Of a stretch of 64,000 nucleotides of DNA, positions 17,608-25,830 are shown in pieces. The DNA comes from Pseudobacter ginsenosidimutans (GTDB taxonomy: Bacteria > Bacteroidota > Bacteroidia > Chitinophagales > Chitinophagaceae), in NCBI RefSeq assembly GCF_007970185.1, contig NZ_CP042431.1, forward strand, positions 6,014,001 through 6,078,000. Direction: 5' to 3'. How positions within the stretch are numbered: position 1 is the first letter of the stretch; each line of letters opens with the position of its first letter. Made by a program: the position numbers and the translations under genes. Under the pieces are notes generated by a model. It saw nothing but the letters and a program-made list of their open reading frames with translations. It did not search any database and had not been told where the DNA came from.

Positions 17608-18108
17608 TTACTGTTTGAAAGAGTTGTTCAGCGCGATCATTTTCACAGCGGTGATAGCCGCTTCTTCTCCTTTGTGGCCATGGCGGCCTCCGATGCGTTC
17701 ATCGGCCTGCAACTGGTTGTCTACCGTAAGTACTCCGAAGATAACGGGAACGGGCAGTTGCAGATTGAGTTGCAGCACGCCGTCAGTAACAGCGCGACAA
17801 ACATATTCGAAATGCGGCGTATCTCCACGGAGTACACAACCGAATGTGATAACGGCGCAGGGGCGGTTGCTCTTGTGCTTATTGTTATCCCAGTAGGCTT
17901 TCACACCGAAGGGGATCTCGAAAGCGCCGGGCACCACAACAGTGCGGATATCGGTAATGCCCTGTTCATTCAAAACGCGGATGGCGCCCTTTTCAAGCTC
18001 ATCCACAACAGTGGCATTCCATTCGGTCTTCACAATAACAATACAGGCATCCTTTTGAAGAATGCCCGTATCTATTTGAAATAACTTGCTGTTGCTTACT
18101 TCTGCCAT
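17608..18108 (-). CDS. ribH: 6,7-dimethyl-8-ribityllumazine synthase
   Basis: A lumazine synthase of 166 residues, which condenses 5-amino-6-ribitylaminouracil with dihydroxybutanone phosphate in the penultimate step of riboflavin synthesis. Visible family motifs are VPGAFEIPFGVKAY, the substrate-binding GCVLRGDTPHFEYVC with the catalytic His, PVIFGVLTVDN, and RIGGRHGHKGEEAA near the C-terminus. It probably assembles as a cytoplasmic icosahedral or pentameric complex. It lies 11 bp after a TPR membrane protein and 1 bp before lutA on the same strand; no other rib genes are nearby and no FMN riboswitch was recognised. Confidence 0.95.
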   Translation of the reverse strand: MAEVSNSKLFQIDTGILQKDACIVIVKTEWNATVVDELEKGAIRVLNEQGITDIRTVVVPGAFEIPFGVKAYWDNNKHKSNRPCAVITFGCVLRGDTPHFEYVCRAVTDGVLQLNLQLPVPVIFGVLTVDNQLQADERIGGRHGHKGEEAAITAVKMIALNNSFKQ

Positions 18109-18119
18109 ATTGAATGGTT

Positions 18120-18827
18120 CTATTTTGTCTCACCGAGTTTGGCCATGAACTTGTCTGCCTCAACACCGCGTGGCGTCATCGGGAAGTTCTTTTTGATCTC
18201 CTTCAGGAGAGCGATGGCATCTGCGGTCTTGTTCTGATCGGCCAGCAGCACGGCTGCACGGTAAAGGTATTCAGATGAATTGAAAGTATCATCTGCAAAA
18301 GCTTTGCCGGCTTTTTTGTAATTCTCTACAGCCTGATCTTTCTTTCCCAGTTCAGAGTAAGCATCGCCGAGAAGGCCATACACTCTTACGTTCAGTACTT
18401 CTGAAGTGGAGGAATAATCGTTCAGGTATTTAACGGCGTTGTTGAAATCCCCGGTCTGGAGATAGCAGGCGCCTGCATAGAATTTAGCGAGGTTGGCAGA
18501 TTTAGTGCCGCTGTATTTGCTGATCACTTTGAGGAAACCAGGATTGGCAGCGGAACCGTCGCCATTGAGCGCGAGTGCGAAAGAATCGTTCCTGAAACTG
18601 GATTCGGCTTTCCACATGGCATTGCCGGCTTTCACGTTCTCAGGCGCTTTCACGAAATTAATGTAAGCAAAATATCCGGCTACGACCAGTACAACCACCA
18701 GTATTCCGATGGATACTTTTTTGCCGTTCTTCTGCCAGAACCCTTCGAAGGTATTGGCAAATCTGTCTTCAGCAGATTTTTGTACTGGCGCTGTTGCTTG
18801 TTCGGTTTGCTTTACTTCTGTAGCCAT
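18120..18827 (-). CDS. Membrane-anchored tetratricopeptide protein (YfgM-like)
   Basis: The protein has 235 residues: a charged cytoplasmic N-terminus, one TM segment at about residues 35-58 (SIGILVVVLVVAGYFAYINFV), then TPR helices to the end, with repeats such as AKFYAGACYLQTGDFNNAVKYL and GDAYSELGKKDQAVENYKKAG. This layout is that of YfgM-type periplasmic TPR proteins that associate with the translocon or chaperones. It lies between pdhA (38 bp) and ribH (11 bp) in the same direction. The exact role is not known. Confidence 0.8.
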   Translation of the reverse strand: MATEVKQTEQATAPVQKSAEDRFANTFEGFWQKNGKKVSIGILVVVLVVAGYFAYINFVKAPENVKAGNAMWKAESSFRNDSFALALNGDGSAANPGFLKVISKYSGTKSANLAKFYAGACYLQTGDFNNAVKYLNDYSSTSEVLNVRVYGLLGDAYSELGKKDQAVENYKKAGKAFADDTFNSSEYLYRAAVLLADQNKTADAIALLKEIKKNFPMTPRGVEADKFMAKLGETK

Positions 18828-18865
18828 TTGGCAAGAGTTGTGTTTAAGGTTGTTTAATAAGCAGA

Positions 18866-19861
18866 TTAGTCCATGATGAATGGATAATCGGGTTGTAATA
18901 CGATATCTTTCAGAACTTCGCTGTCATCCGGCCATGGAGATTCCTCGGCAAATTTCACGGATGCATCCACTTTCTCGGCCACGCGTTTGTCGATGGCTTC
19001 CAGGTCTGCTTCAGTAGCGAATTTATTTTTCAGGATGGTGGCTTTTACCAGGCTGATCGGATCGCGCTGTTTGTATTCTTCCACTTCTTCCTTGGTGCGG
19101 TATTTCTGAGGGTCAGAGATAGAGTGACCTTTATAACGATAGGTCTTGATCTCCAACAGGGTTGGACCATCTCCTTCGCGTGCTCTTTTCACTGCGCGGG
19201 AAACGGCTTCATGTACGGCTTCTGCGCTCATGCCATCCACTGAATCAGCAGGCATTTCATAAGCATCTGCCAGTTTATAGATGTCCACGATGTTGGAGGT
19301 GCGCTCAACGGAGGTACCCATTGCATAGTGGTTATTCTCACAAATGAAGATCACAGGGAGCTTCCAGGTCATTGCCATGTTGAACACTTCATGGAGCATA
19401 CCCTGACGTGCGGCGCCGTCGCCAAAATAGGTCAGGCAAACATTGTCTGTGCCCTTGTATTTTTCAGCAAAAGCCAGTCCTGCACCTGTACCGATCTGTG
19501 CGCCCACGATACCGTGTCCGCCAAAGAAGTACTCATTCTTGCCGAAGAAGTGCATACTGCCACCTTTACCTTTAGAGCATCCGGTAGCTTTTCCATAGAG
19601 TTCAGCCATGCAGGATTCGGGGCTCATGCCTTTGGCGAGGCCCAGTCCATGATCACGGTAAGCGGTAACGAAGGGGTCTTCCTGACGGGTAGCGGTCATA
19701 CAACCGGCGGCGATGGCTTCCTGGCCTACGTAGGCATGGAAAAAACCACGGATCTTGCCTTCCATCTTGTATTTTTCCTCGGCAGTCAGCTCAAACTGAC
19801 GGATCAGTTGCATCAGCTCGTACCAGTACAGGTAAGTTTCTTTTGAGAATTTAGTGGCCAC
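18866..19861 (-). CDS. pdhA: Pyruvate dehydrogenase E1 component, alpha subunit
   Basis: E1-alpha of the pyruvate dehydrogenase complex, 331 residues from a GTG start at 19861 (VATKFSKETYLYWYELMQLIRQFE). The frame stays open for another 54 codons upstream, but that part is unlike any E1-alpha, contains the promoter, and overlaps the start of recF. The thiamine-diphosphate motif GDGAARQGMLHEVFNMA with ENNHYAMGT is intact, and YRYKGHSISDPQKYR is the usual phosphorylation-loop region. It decarboxylates pyruvate with TPP and acetylates lipoate. The beta subunit and E2 are not adjacent. First gene of a run with a TPR protein, ribH and lutA. Confidence 0.93.
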   Translation of the reverse strand: MATKFSKETYLYWYELMQLIRQFELTAEEKYKMEGKIRGFFHAYVGQEAIAAGCMTATRQEDPFVTAYRDHGLGLAKGMSPESCMAELYGKATGCSKGKGGSMHFFGKNEYFFGGHGIVGAQIGTGAGLAFAEKYKGTDNVCLTYFGDGAARQGMLHEVFNMAMTWKLPVIFICENNHYAMGTSVERTSNIVDIYKLADAYEMPADSVDGMSAEAVHEAVSRAVKRAREGDGPTLLEIKTYRYKGHSISDPQKYRTKEEVEEYKQRDPISLVKATILKNKFATEADLEAIDKRVAEKVDASVKFAEESPWPDDSEVLKDIVLQPDYPFIMD

Positions 19862-19880
19862 AGTACAAAAATTTGAGGGG

Positions 19881-19913
19881 CAAAGATAAGGGGATAAAGG
19901 GAAAAAAGGGCAA
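19881..19913 (-). promoter_or_regulatory. Putative pdhA promoter
   Basis: On the minus strand TTG (19913-19911), 22-bp spacer and TATCTTTG (19888-19881), an exact TAnnTTTG box 19 bp before the GTG start. Its position supports the GTG at 19861 over the longer frame. Confidence 0.6.
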
Positions 19914-19972
19914 TATTTGCAATTCGGTTTAATCCTTCGCAGAAAACGCTTAAAGGTTGATAACCTGTACAG

Positions 19973-19980
19973 TAATTTTG
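19973..19980 (+). promoter_or_regulatory. Putative -7 element of recF
   Basis: TAATTTTG matches TAnnTTTG. It lies only 8 bp before the TTG at 19989, which would leave almost no leader, so either recF is nearly leaderless or this box is fortuitous. Confidence 0.3.
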
Positions 19981-19988
19981 ATCCATTG

Positions 19989-21080
19989 TTGTTTCTCCAC
20001 TCCATATCGCTGGTACAGTTCAAGAACTATACCCACAGAGAGTTTGACTTCTCGGAAAGGATCGTAGGAATCTGCGGCCGGAACGGTGTGGGCAAGACCA
20101 ACCTCCTGGATGCCATCTATTATTGCTGTTTTACCAAAAGTTATTTTGGAAGGTCAGACAACTCCCATGTGCAGCACGGGAGCTCCGGTTTTCGCCTTGT
20201 GGCCAATATGGAACTGCAGGGCCGCAAGGAAGAGGCGGTCTGCATCCTCCGGGAAAATGGAAAAAAGGAATTTTATCTCGAAGGGGAACTCTACGAGAAA
20301 TTCGCCCGCCATGTGGGCCGCTACCCCTGCGTGATCATCGCCCCCGATGATATCCGCATCATCATGGAAGGCAGCGAAGAAAGAAGACGTTTCACAGACG
20401 CCCTCCTCTCCCAGCTGGATGCCCGCTACCTCCAGCAGCTCATCGATTACAACCGTGTACTCCAGCAACGCAATGGCTTCCTCAAATCCATGGCGGAAAA
20501 AAATATACGTGATACAAGTCTCCTGGATGTATATGATCAGCAACTCATCCAGTTCGGCGAATATATTTTCAGCAAACGAAAAGAATTCTTAGCCGAGTTG
20601 ATCCCGGCTGTAAAGAATTTTTACAAACAGATCGCAGCTACCGATGAAGAACTGGAACTGGAATATGAAAGCCAGTTATTAAAAGAATCCTTCCCGCAAT
20701 TGTTGCAAAGGATGCGACAAAAAGATGTATTACTGCAACGTACAAACGCCGGCGTGCACAAAGATGATCTCGATATCATGCTGAAGCAGCAGGCTTTCAA
20801 GAATCTTGCTTCACAGGGACAGAGAAAGAGTTTGCTCTTTGCTATGAAGCTGGCGGAATTTGAGCTGCTGAAAAAACACAAGGGCTTCGCTCCTCTCCTG
20901 TTGCTGGACGATGTTTTTGAAAAACTGGATGAACAGCGCATGCACAATCTGCTCGCCTGGGTCTGTGTGCAGAATGATGGACAGATTTTTCTCACGGACA
21001 CACATGAAGAGCGCATCCGCAATCACTTCGATGCATTGAAGCAGCAATACCAGGTAATTTCATTACAGGAAGCAGAATAA
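19989..21080 (+). CDS. recF: DNA replication and repair protein RecF
   Basis: A RecF of about 363 residues. It has the Walker A motif GRNGVGKTNLL near the N-terminus, the ABC signature-like LASQGQRKSLLFAMKLAEF, and Walker B LLLLDDVFEKLD. The start is uncertain: no ATG precedes the conserved opening. TTG at 19989 (or 19986) gives MFLHSISLVQFKNYTH, which is where RecF proteins normally begin; an in-frame TTG at 19917 would add 24 unconserved residues. RecF loads RecA at gapped DNA with RecO and RecR. It is divergent from pdhA and followed 31 bp later by a DUF721 gene, a common pairing. Confidence 0.92.
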   Translation: MFLHSISLVQFKNYTHREFDFSERIVGICGRNGVGKTNLLDAIYYCCFTKSYFGRSDNSHVQHGSSGFRLVANMELQGRKEEAVCILRENGKKEFYLEGELYEKFARHVGRYPCVIIAPDDIRIIMEGSEERRRFTDALLSQLDARYLQQLIDYNRVLQQRNGFLKSMAEKNIRDTSLLDVYDQQLIQFGEYIFSKRKEFLAELIPAVKNFYKQIAATDEELELEYESQLLKESFPQLLQRMRQKDVLLQRTNAGVHKDDLDIMLKQQAFKNLASQGQRKSLLFAMKLAEFELLKKHKGFAPLLLLDDVFEKLDEQRMHNLLAWVCVQNDGQIFLTDTHEERIRNHFDALKQQYQVISLQEAE

Positions 21081-21086
21081 GTTGTT

Positions 21087-21094
21087 TACCTTTG
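21087..21094 (+). promoter_or_regulatory. Putative -7 element upstream of the DUF721 gene
   Basis: TACCTTTG, an exact TAnnTTTG box 17 bp before the ATG at 21112, just after the recF stop. No convincing -33 element. Confidence 0.35.
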
Positions 21095-21111
21095 GTGCAT
21101 AAGCAGTACGT

Positions 21112-21393
21112 ATGGGTGAATATTCTATGGGCGATGCCATGAAACATTTCCTGAACCGCAGCAGGATCAAAGGCTCCATTCAGGCATTACAGATCGAAGA
21201 TGTATGGGAACAGATCATGGGCAAGACGATCGCCAAGTACACCGAGAAGATCGAGATTCACGGAACCACACTTTATATCAATACTACAGTTGCCCCCCTC
21301 AAGCAGGAATTACTTTACCAGAAAGATCAGATCAAAACAAGAGTGAATGAATTGCTTGGTGAATATACCGTGCGGGAGGTGGTGATCAGGTAA
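21112..21393 (+). CDS. DUF721 / DciA-like protein
   Basis: A 93-residue protein made of a single DUF721 domain: GDAMKHFLNRSRIKGSIQAL, then the conserved VWEQIMGKTIAKYTEKIEIHGTTLYI core and a C-terminal LLGEYTVREVVI strand. The domain is related to DciA, which loads or recruits the replicative helicase DnaB in bacteria lacking DnaC. Bacteroidota members are usually this short, with only the KH-like domain. It lies 31 bp after recF in the same direction, in keeping with a replication-repair role. Direct helicase loading is a family inference. Confidence 0.85.
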   Translation: MGEYSMGDAMKHFLNRSRIKGSIQALQIEDVWEQIMGKTIAKYTEKIEIHGTTLYINTTVAPLKQELLYQKDQIKTRVNELLGEYTVREVVIR

Positions 21394-21497
21394 TCCACCT
21401 GCCTCATGAATTCTCTTCCGCAGACTCCTTCACTACAACTGGTTGGTTGGCAAATTGTCGGGATAATTATCATTGAAAATTTGAAGTTTCATAAATT

Positions 21498-21935
21498 TTA
21501 TATGCCCGACCAATTAGATTCAATTAAAACCCATTGGTTCTCTTCACAAGAGTATTCAAACTTGATTTTGGCACCACCACCATTTAAGAAACTATAATTT
21601 TTTCTTCGATATGAAACATAAAAGTCCACTATAGTAATCAGCAATTGATTCTTAACTAAGACTGGCAAAATTTTCCATACTCTAATCCCACGTTTTATCA
21701 ACTTTCTATTTTCTTTTGCTTCAATTGAAATTGACTTAAATTTTTGTTCACTTTTGTCAGATTCTAAAATGTAAGGTTGATTATTTTGATCGATCAAATA
21801 GACATTTCCTTCTAACTGAGCCGGCTGCATTATAATAGCAGAGTCAATCATTTTTTTGTATTCATTTACACCAGACTGCGCTAAAGACGCACAGCTAATA
21901 AAAGAATAAAATAATATCAAAAGGAACTTATTCAT
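21498..21935 (-). CDS. Hypothetical secreted protein
   Basis: A 145-residue protein with a signal peptide (MNKFLLILFYSFISCASLAQ) and a mature beta-rich part with VYLIDQNNQPYILESD and a terminal KFEYSCEENQWVLIESNW. No family recognised. The gene is clearly more AT-rich than recF and the ABC permease on either side, which suggests a recent gain. It converges on dciA. Confidence 0.55.
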   Translation of the reverse strand: MNKFLLILFYSFISCASLAQSGVNEYKKMIDSAIIMQPAQLEGNVYLIDQNNQPYILESDKSEQKFKSISIEAKENRKLIKRGIRVWKILPVLVKNQLLITIVDFYVSYRRKNYSFLNGGGAKIKFEYSCEENQWVLIESNWSGI

Positions 21936-21979
21936 TTCGAATCATATAGGTATCAATGTAAACACCTGGCAATAACGAA

Positions 21980-23029
21980 TTATTGGGTCTTCACCCTAGG
22001 ATCAACAATTCCATACAACAGGTCTGCCAGAATCCCAATTACAATAAAGAAAAAAGAAGAAATCAGTACTGATCCCATCACCACCGGGAAATCCAGTTTT
22101 TCCAATGCATCCACCGTTACTTTCCCGATCCCTTTCCAGCCGAAGATATATTCCACAAAAAAAGCGCCGGCCAGCAGTTCCGCAAACCAGCCGGTTATGG
22201 CCGTGATCACAGGATTGAGCGCATTGCGGAGCGCATGACGCCAGATCACAATTCTTTTACTTAGTCCTTTTGCGTATGCAGTTCGGATATAGTCCTGCGT
22301 TAGTACGTCCAGCATGGAGCTGCGGGTGAGCTGTGTGATGATGGCCAGCGGGCGGATGCCCAATGTAAACGCCGGCAGTATCAGGTTCTGCATGCTCCAG
22401 TACCGCTCCCCTGTTGTTTCATCGATATCGAACCAGCTCCCGGTCATATGCAGACCGGTTACATCGCTCAATAAAAATCCAAAAATGTAAGCCACAACGA
22501 TGCCCATGAAAAATGAAGGCGCTGAAATACCCAGCACACTGGTAAATACAGCACTGGTGTCCATCCAGGTGTTCTTCTTCACGGCAGCGAGTATGCCCAG
22601 TGGAATGCCCAATGCAATTGCGATGATCATGGCCGCAATCGCCAGGATGATGGTTCCTGGAAGGGCTTCCATCAAAAGCGTCCACACATCTTTCTTGGTT
22701 TGATAAGAGCGCCGGAGATACGGCACTTTCACGCCGACCTTCGTTTCACCACCTATAAAAAATCCCCTGAGTTGCTTCTTTTCAATATCAGCCCTGGTGT
22801 GAATGGCGATGGGCGAAATATCATTGAGGTATAAAAAGAATTGTTTGTATTTGGGTTGATCCAGGTACAGTTCCTTGCGGATATTCTCCTGGGTGGCGGC
22901 ATCGGCGCGCTGCCCCATGATCAATCGACTGGGATCTCCGAAACCCTGGAACAGGAAGAATACTACCACTACCACGCCGAGCATCACGAGGATACCATAG
23001 AAGATCCGCCTGGTAATGTATTTGATCAT
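21980..23029 (-). CDS. ABC transporter permease of the DppB/OppB type
   Basis: A 349-residue inner-membrane permease. It begins with a TM helix (IFYGILVMLGVVVVVFFLFQGFG), has a large periplasmic insert (about residues 45-115), and five further TM helices. The EAA-type loop is seen at DYIRTAYAKGLSKRIVIWRHALRNALNPVI. This is the first-permease class of peptide/nickel transporters. No second permease, ATPase or binding protein is present within the window, so partners must be encoded elsewhere. It follows the BT_3928-family gene by about 55 bp on the same strand. Confidence 0.9.
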   Translation of the reverse strand: MIKYITRRIFYGILVMLGVVVVVFFLFQGFGDPSRLIMGQRADAATQENIRKELYLDQPKYKQFFLYLNDISPIAIHTRADIEKKQLRGFFIGGETKVGVKVPYLRRSYQTKKDVWTLLMEALPGTIILAIAAMIIAIALGIPLGILAAVKKNTWMDTSAVFTSVLGISAPSFFMGIVVAYIFGFLLSDVTGLHMTGSWFDIDETTGERYWSMQNLILPAFTLGIRPLAIITQLTRSSMLDVLTQDYIRTAYAKGLSKRIVIWRHALRNALNPVITAITGWFAELLAGAFFVEYIFGWKGIGKVTVDALEKLDFPVVMGSVLISSFFFIVIGILADLLYGIVDPRVKTQ

Positions 23030-23083
23030 GATTGCAGTTGATGGTTGAAGCTAAGCAATACGGACCGGTCCGCAAAACCTGGC

Positions 23084-24298
23084 CTATTCAGATGTAGAGA
23101 ATTTCGGAGTGCTGCTTTGCTGCAGGCTATCCGGAATCGGCTCATAGGTCTGGGTATCGGCAGGCTGTCCGGGTTGAGCGGGCAGTTCCTGCAATACTTT
23201 CACGGCGCGTTCCAGGTCTGAGTAAGCCCATTTGCCGAGGATATTGCCATTCTTCACCAGCATCAGGGTTGGATTGGCCCTGGCGGCGGTTTTGATAGCA
23301 ACGGCATCACAGGCAAGCGGGGTCATCTGGGTGAACACTTTCAGCGGGTTCTCTCTGAGCGTTTCGAAAGGAATGCTGGTAACGAGGAATGGTTCTATCT
23401 GTTTATTTCTCGCAGTAGTGATCACGATGTTCATGATGCCCGGCCAGTTGCCATGTTTGTAATCGTTCTTTACAAAGAGATAGAGCTGGTACCTGTCTTC
23501 AGCAAGTAAAGCATCGGTTGTATCGTTACCCCAGTAGGTTTTGAGGGCGAAGTCTTTGATCTTTGGAGATGCATTTCCTTTGCGCACTACTTTATCATAT
23601 CGTTTCACGAAAGTATAGATGCTGTCATCGAAATCATCGGGGAATGATTCGGCGGTGAATTCCACTTCTTTTCCATCTTTCTTATATACAAAATTGATCA
23701 CGGTGCTGTCGGGGATGGAGCCGGCAGGCGCTTTCATGTTCGCGGGGATATTGTTGCCGATCTTGTAAGGCAGACAATCCACCACCGGCAGATGCAGCAG
23801 CACAAACCATTGCAACGCAATGGTGAGCACAGTGGAGAAGAAAAGGATCAGTATGCTGTTCCTCACGCTGAGCGCGGGTTTGATGCGATTACTATAAAGG
23901 AAGATGGGGATAATGAGCACCAGCAGGAAGATATCTTTCATGAAGCTCTGGTCTGCTGTGAGGGGAATGCAATCGCCGAAGCAGCCGCATTCGCGCACTT
24001 TTCCGGAGAAAAGCGCATAACCGGTAAGGAAAGTAAAGAAGATGATGAGCAGCAGGAGCAACCAGCTGAAGAGTCGCATTTTGTAGCCCACCAGTACTGC
24101 CACACCTGCGATGATCTCGAAAGTGATCATGAGGATGGAGAATGTGAGGGTGTAATTGTTGAGCCAGTGCATGTTCCAGATCTCGAAGAACTCCTGCATT
24201 TTATAGCTGAGGCCGAGCGGATCATTGGCTTTTACAAGTCCTGAGAAAATGAATAGAACGCCTACGATAATGCGCGAAATGTTCAGGAAGGTTTTCAT
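23084..24298 (-). CDS. BT_3928-family DoxX/MauE-like membrane protein
   Basis: A 404-residue membrane protein. Residues 1-180 hold about five TM helices of the DoxX/MauE type starting ISRIIVGVLFIFSGLVKANDPLG, with a CGCFGDC cluster near residue 108 after TM3 that resembles redox-active Cys in MauE-like and VKOR-like proteins. A periplasmic part follows with an extended domain and a thioredoxin-like segment (about residues 260-375) that has no CxxC, ending in a Pro/Gln-rich tail. The Bacteroidota family named after BT_3928 has this architecture and a conserved linkage to DUF1599 and folP, as here. The function is not known; a disulfide or quinone redox role is a guess from the Cys motif. Confidence 0.75.
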   Translation of the reverse strand: MKTFLNISRIIVGVLFIFSGLVKANDPLGLSYKMQEFFEIWNMHWLNNYTLTFSILMITFEIIAGVAVLVGYKMRLFSWLLLLLIIFFTFLTGYALFSGKVRECGCFGDCIPLTADQSFMKDIFLLVLIIPIFLYSNRIKPALSVRNSILILFFSTVLTIALQWFVLLHLPVVDCLPYKIGNNIPANMKAPAGSIPDSTVINFVYKKDGKEVEFTAESFPDDFDDSIYTFVKRYDKVVRKGNASPKIKDFALKTYWGNDTTDALLAEDRYQLYLFVKNDYKHGNWPGIMNIVITTARNKQIEPFLVTSIPFETLRENPLKVFTQMTPLACDAVAIKTAARANPTLMLVKNGNILGKWAYSDLERAVKVLQELPAQPGQPADTQTYEPIPDSLQQSSTPKFSTSE

Positions 24299-24340
24299 TG
24301 CTGTGAAAATTTTCAGTGATGAGGGTCGGATTATTTGGAT

Positions 24341-24886
24341 TTATCCCTGGTGCTTACCCTCTCTGATGAGGATGAGCGCAAAGATGGAATAGTTGATAAT
24401 GTCTACATAATTGGCGTCGATGCCTTCGCTGATGATGGTTTTGCCATCGTTCTGAAGGATCTGGCGGATGCGGATGAGCTTCACCAGGATGAGGTCTACC
24501 AGGCTTTCCTGGCTGAGTGAACGCCATGCTTCACCGTAATCGTGGTTCTTGGCTTCCATTACATTCTTTACGAAACCGATCTTCTGGTTGTACAGTCTTT
24601 CTACTTCAGTAACGGGAAGGTCTTCCACGGTGGCGTCTTTCTTATCCATCTGGATCAGCCCGATAATGCCGTAATTCACCATGGCCATGAATTCGCCGGT
24701 GATATCCTCCCCTACTTTATTGGTCTTGGTTTCCTGGATGGTGCGGATGCGCTGGGCCTTGATGAAGATCTGGTCCATGATGCTGATGGGCCGCAGCACG
24801 CGCCAACTGGTGCCGTAATCACTTGCCTTTTTCAGAAAGATATCTTTGCAGGATTGAACTACCTCGTCGTATTGCTGATTCGTCAT
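24341..24886 (-). CDS. DUF1599 domain protein
   Basis: A 181-residue cytoplasmic protein built from two similar halves of about 85 residues: KKASDYGTSWRVLRPISIMDQIFIKAQRIRTIQE in the first and EAKNHDYGEAWRSLSQESLVDLILVKLIRIRQIL in the second. It matches DUF1599, a duplicated nucleotide-pyrophosphatase-like helical domain. The function is unknown. It is divergent from folP with 50 bp between the two starts, and lies 42 bp before the BT_3928-family gene. The conserved linkage with folP hints at a link with folate or nucleotide metabolism, not proven. Confidence 0.8.
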   Translation of the reverse strand: MTNQQYDEVVQSCKDIFLKKASDYGTSWRVLRPISIMDQIFIKAQRIRTIQETKTNKVGEDITGEFMAMVNYGIIGLIQMDKKDATVEDLPVTEVERLYNQKIGFVKNVMEAKNHDYGEAWRSLSQESLVDLILVKLIRIRQILQNDGKTIISEGIDANYVDIINYSIFALILIREGKHQG

Positions 24887-24900
24887 AGTAAGAATGATGG

Positions 24901-24908
24901 TACCTTTA
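24901..24908 (+). promoter_or_regulatory. Putative -7 element of folP
   Basis: TACCTTTA, one base from TAnnTTTG, 28 bp before the folP ATG in the short divergent gap with DUF1599. Confidence 0.3.
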
Positions 24909-24936
24909 GGGCCTAAAAATAAGTAACAAAGTACAA

Positions 24937-25761
24937 ATGTTTACACTGAATTGTTCAGGCAGGATGCTGATATTGGATAAACCTGTGGTGATGGGCATCA
25001 TCAATGTAACGCCGGATTCCTTCTTTAGTGGAAGCCGTGTTACGGCAGATACGGCCGTACAGCAGGCGGAGCGTATGTTACAGGATGGCGCGGGGATGCT
25101 GGATATTGGCGGACAATCAACCCGTCCCGGAAGCGAGCGGATCTCTGCCCAGGAAGAGACAGACCGCGTGGTGCCGGCCATTGAAGCCATTGTAAAAGCT
25201 TTCCCTGATGTTAACATTTCCATCGATACCTATTATGCGAAAGTGGCGGAAGCCGCTGTAAAAGCCGGCGCTGCCATTGTGAACGATATCAGCAGCGGGG
25301 ATATGGACGATGAGATGATCACAACGGTTGGTCGGTTATGCGTTCCTTATATCGCGATGCATATGCAGGGAACGCCTGATAATATGCAACAGGATCCCTT
25401 ATACGAAGATGTGACCCGCGAAGTGCTGGATTATTTCATTCAGAAAATGGAAGTCTGCCGGAGAGCAGGAATAAATGATATCATCCTCGATCCCGGAATC
25501 GGTTTCGGAAAAACGGACGCACATAATTTTGAACTGATCCGCAATCTGAAAATAATCGGCGAACTGGGCAAGCCGGTGTTGCTCGGTATTTCAAGAAAAG
25601 GACTGATCAACAGAACGCTGGAGATCAAAGCTGCTGAAGCGTTGAATGGCACCACTGTACTTAATACGATGGGATTGATGAATGGCGCAAGTATTTTGCG
25701 TGTGCATGATGTGAAGGAAGCGGTAGAAGCAATGAAGTTGTACGATGCGTATGTTGGGTAA
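24937..25761 (+). CDS. folP: Dihydropteroate synthase
   Basis: A 274-residue dihydropteroate synthase, which joins p-aminobenzoate to dihydropterin pyrophosphate and is the sulfonamide target. All signatures are present: MGIINVTPDSFF, MLDIGGQSTRPGSE (the pABA/pterin loop), SIDTYYAKVAEAA, IVNDISSG, DPGIGFGKT and LLGISRKGLI, then an ending HDVKEAVEAMKLYDA. The length is normal. It is monocistronic, divergent from DUF1599, and followed by a strong bidirectional terminator. Confidence 0.96.
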   Translation: MFTLNCSGRMLILDKPVVMGIINVTPDSFFSGSRVTADTAVQQAERMLQDGAGMLDIGGQSTRPGSERISAQEETDRVVPAIEAIVKAFPDVNISIDTYYAKVAEAAVKAGAAIVNDISSGDMDDEMITTVGRLCVPYIAMHMQGTPDNMQQDPLYEDVTREVLDYFIQKMEVCRRAGINDIILDPGIGFGKTDAHNFELIRNLKIIGELGKPVLLGISRKGLINRTLEIKAAEALNGTTVLNTMGLMNGASILRVHDVKEAVEAMKLYDAYVG

Positions 25762-25782
25762 CAACTGAATTCGCCATAATCA

Positions 25783-25812
25783 AAAAGCCGGACCCAGACA
25801 GGCCCGGCTTTT
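25783..25812. terminator. Bidirectional terminator after folP
   Basis: AAAAGCCGGACC and GGCCCGGCTTTT form a 12-bp stem with one A-C mismatch around CAGACA; the A and T runs on either side serve both folP (+) and the convergent surface-protein gene (-). Confidence 0.8.
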
Positions 25813-25830
25813 ATTTTTCCTGATATCCTA

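Noticed and set aside
19862-20023. Upstream extension of pdhA by 54 codons
   Set aside because: It does not resemble E1-alpha, overlaps recF and contains the TATCTTTG promoter box.
21406-21597. 63-codon plus-strand frame after dciA
   Set aside because: It overlaps the antisense secreted hypothetical gene, which has a better start and signal peptide.
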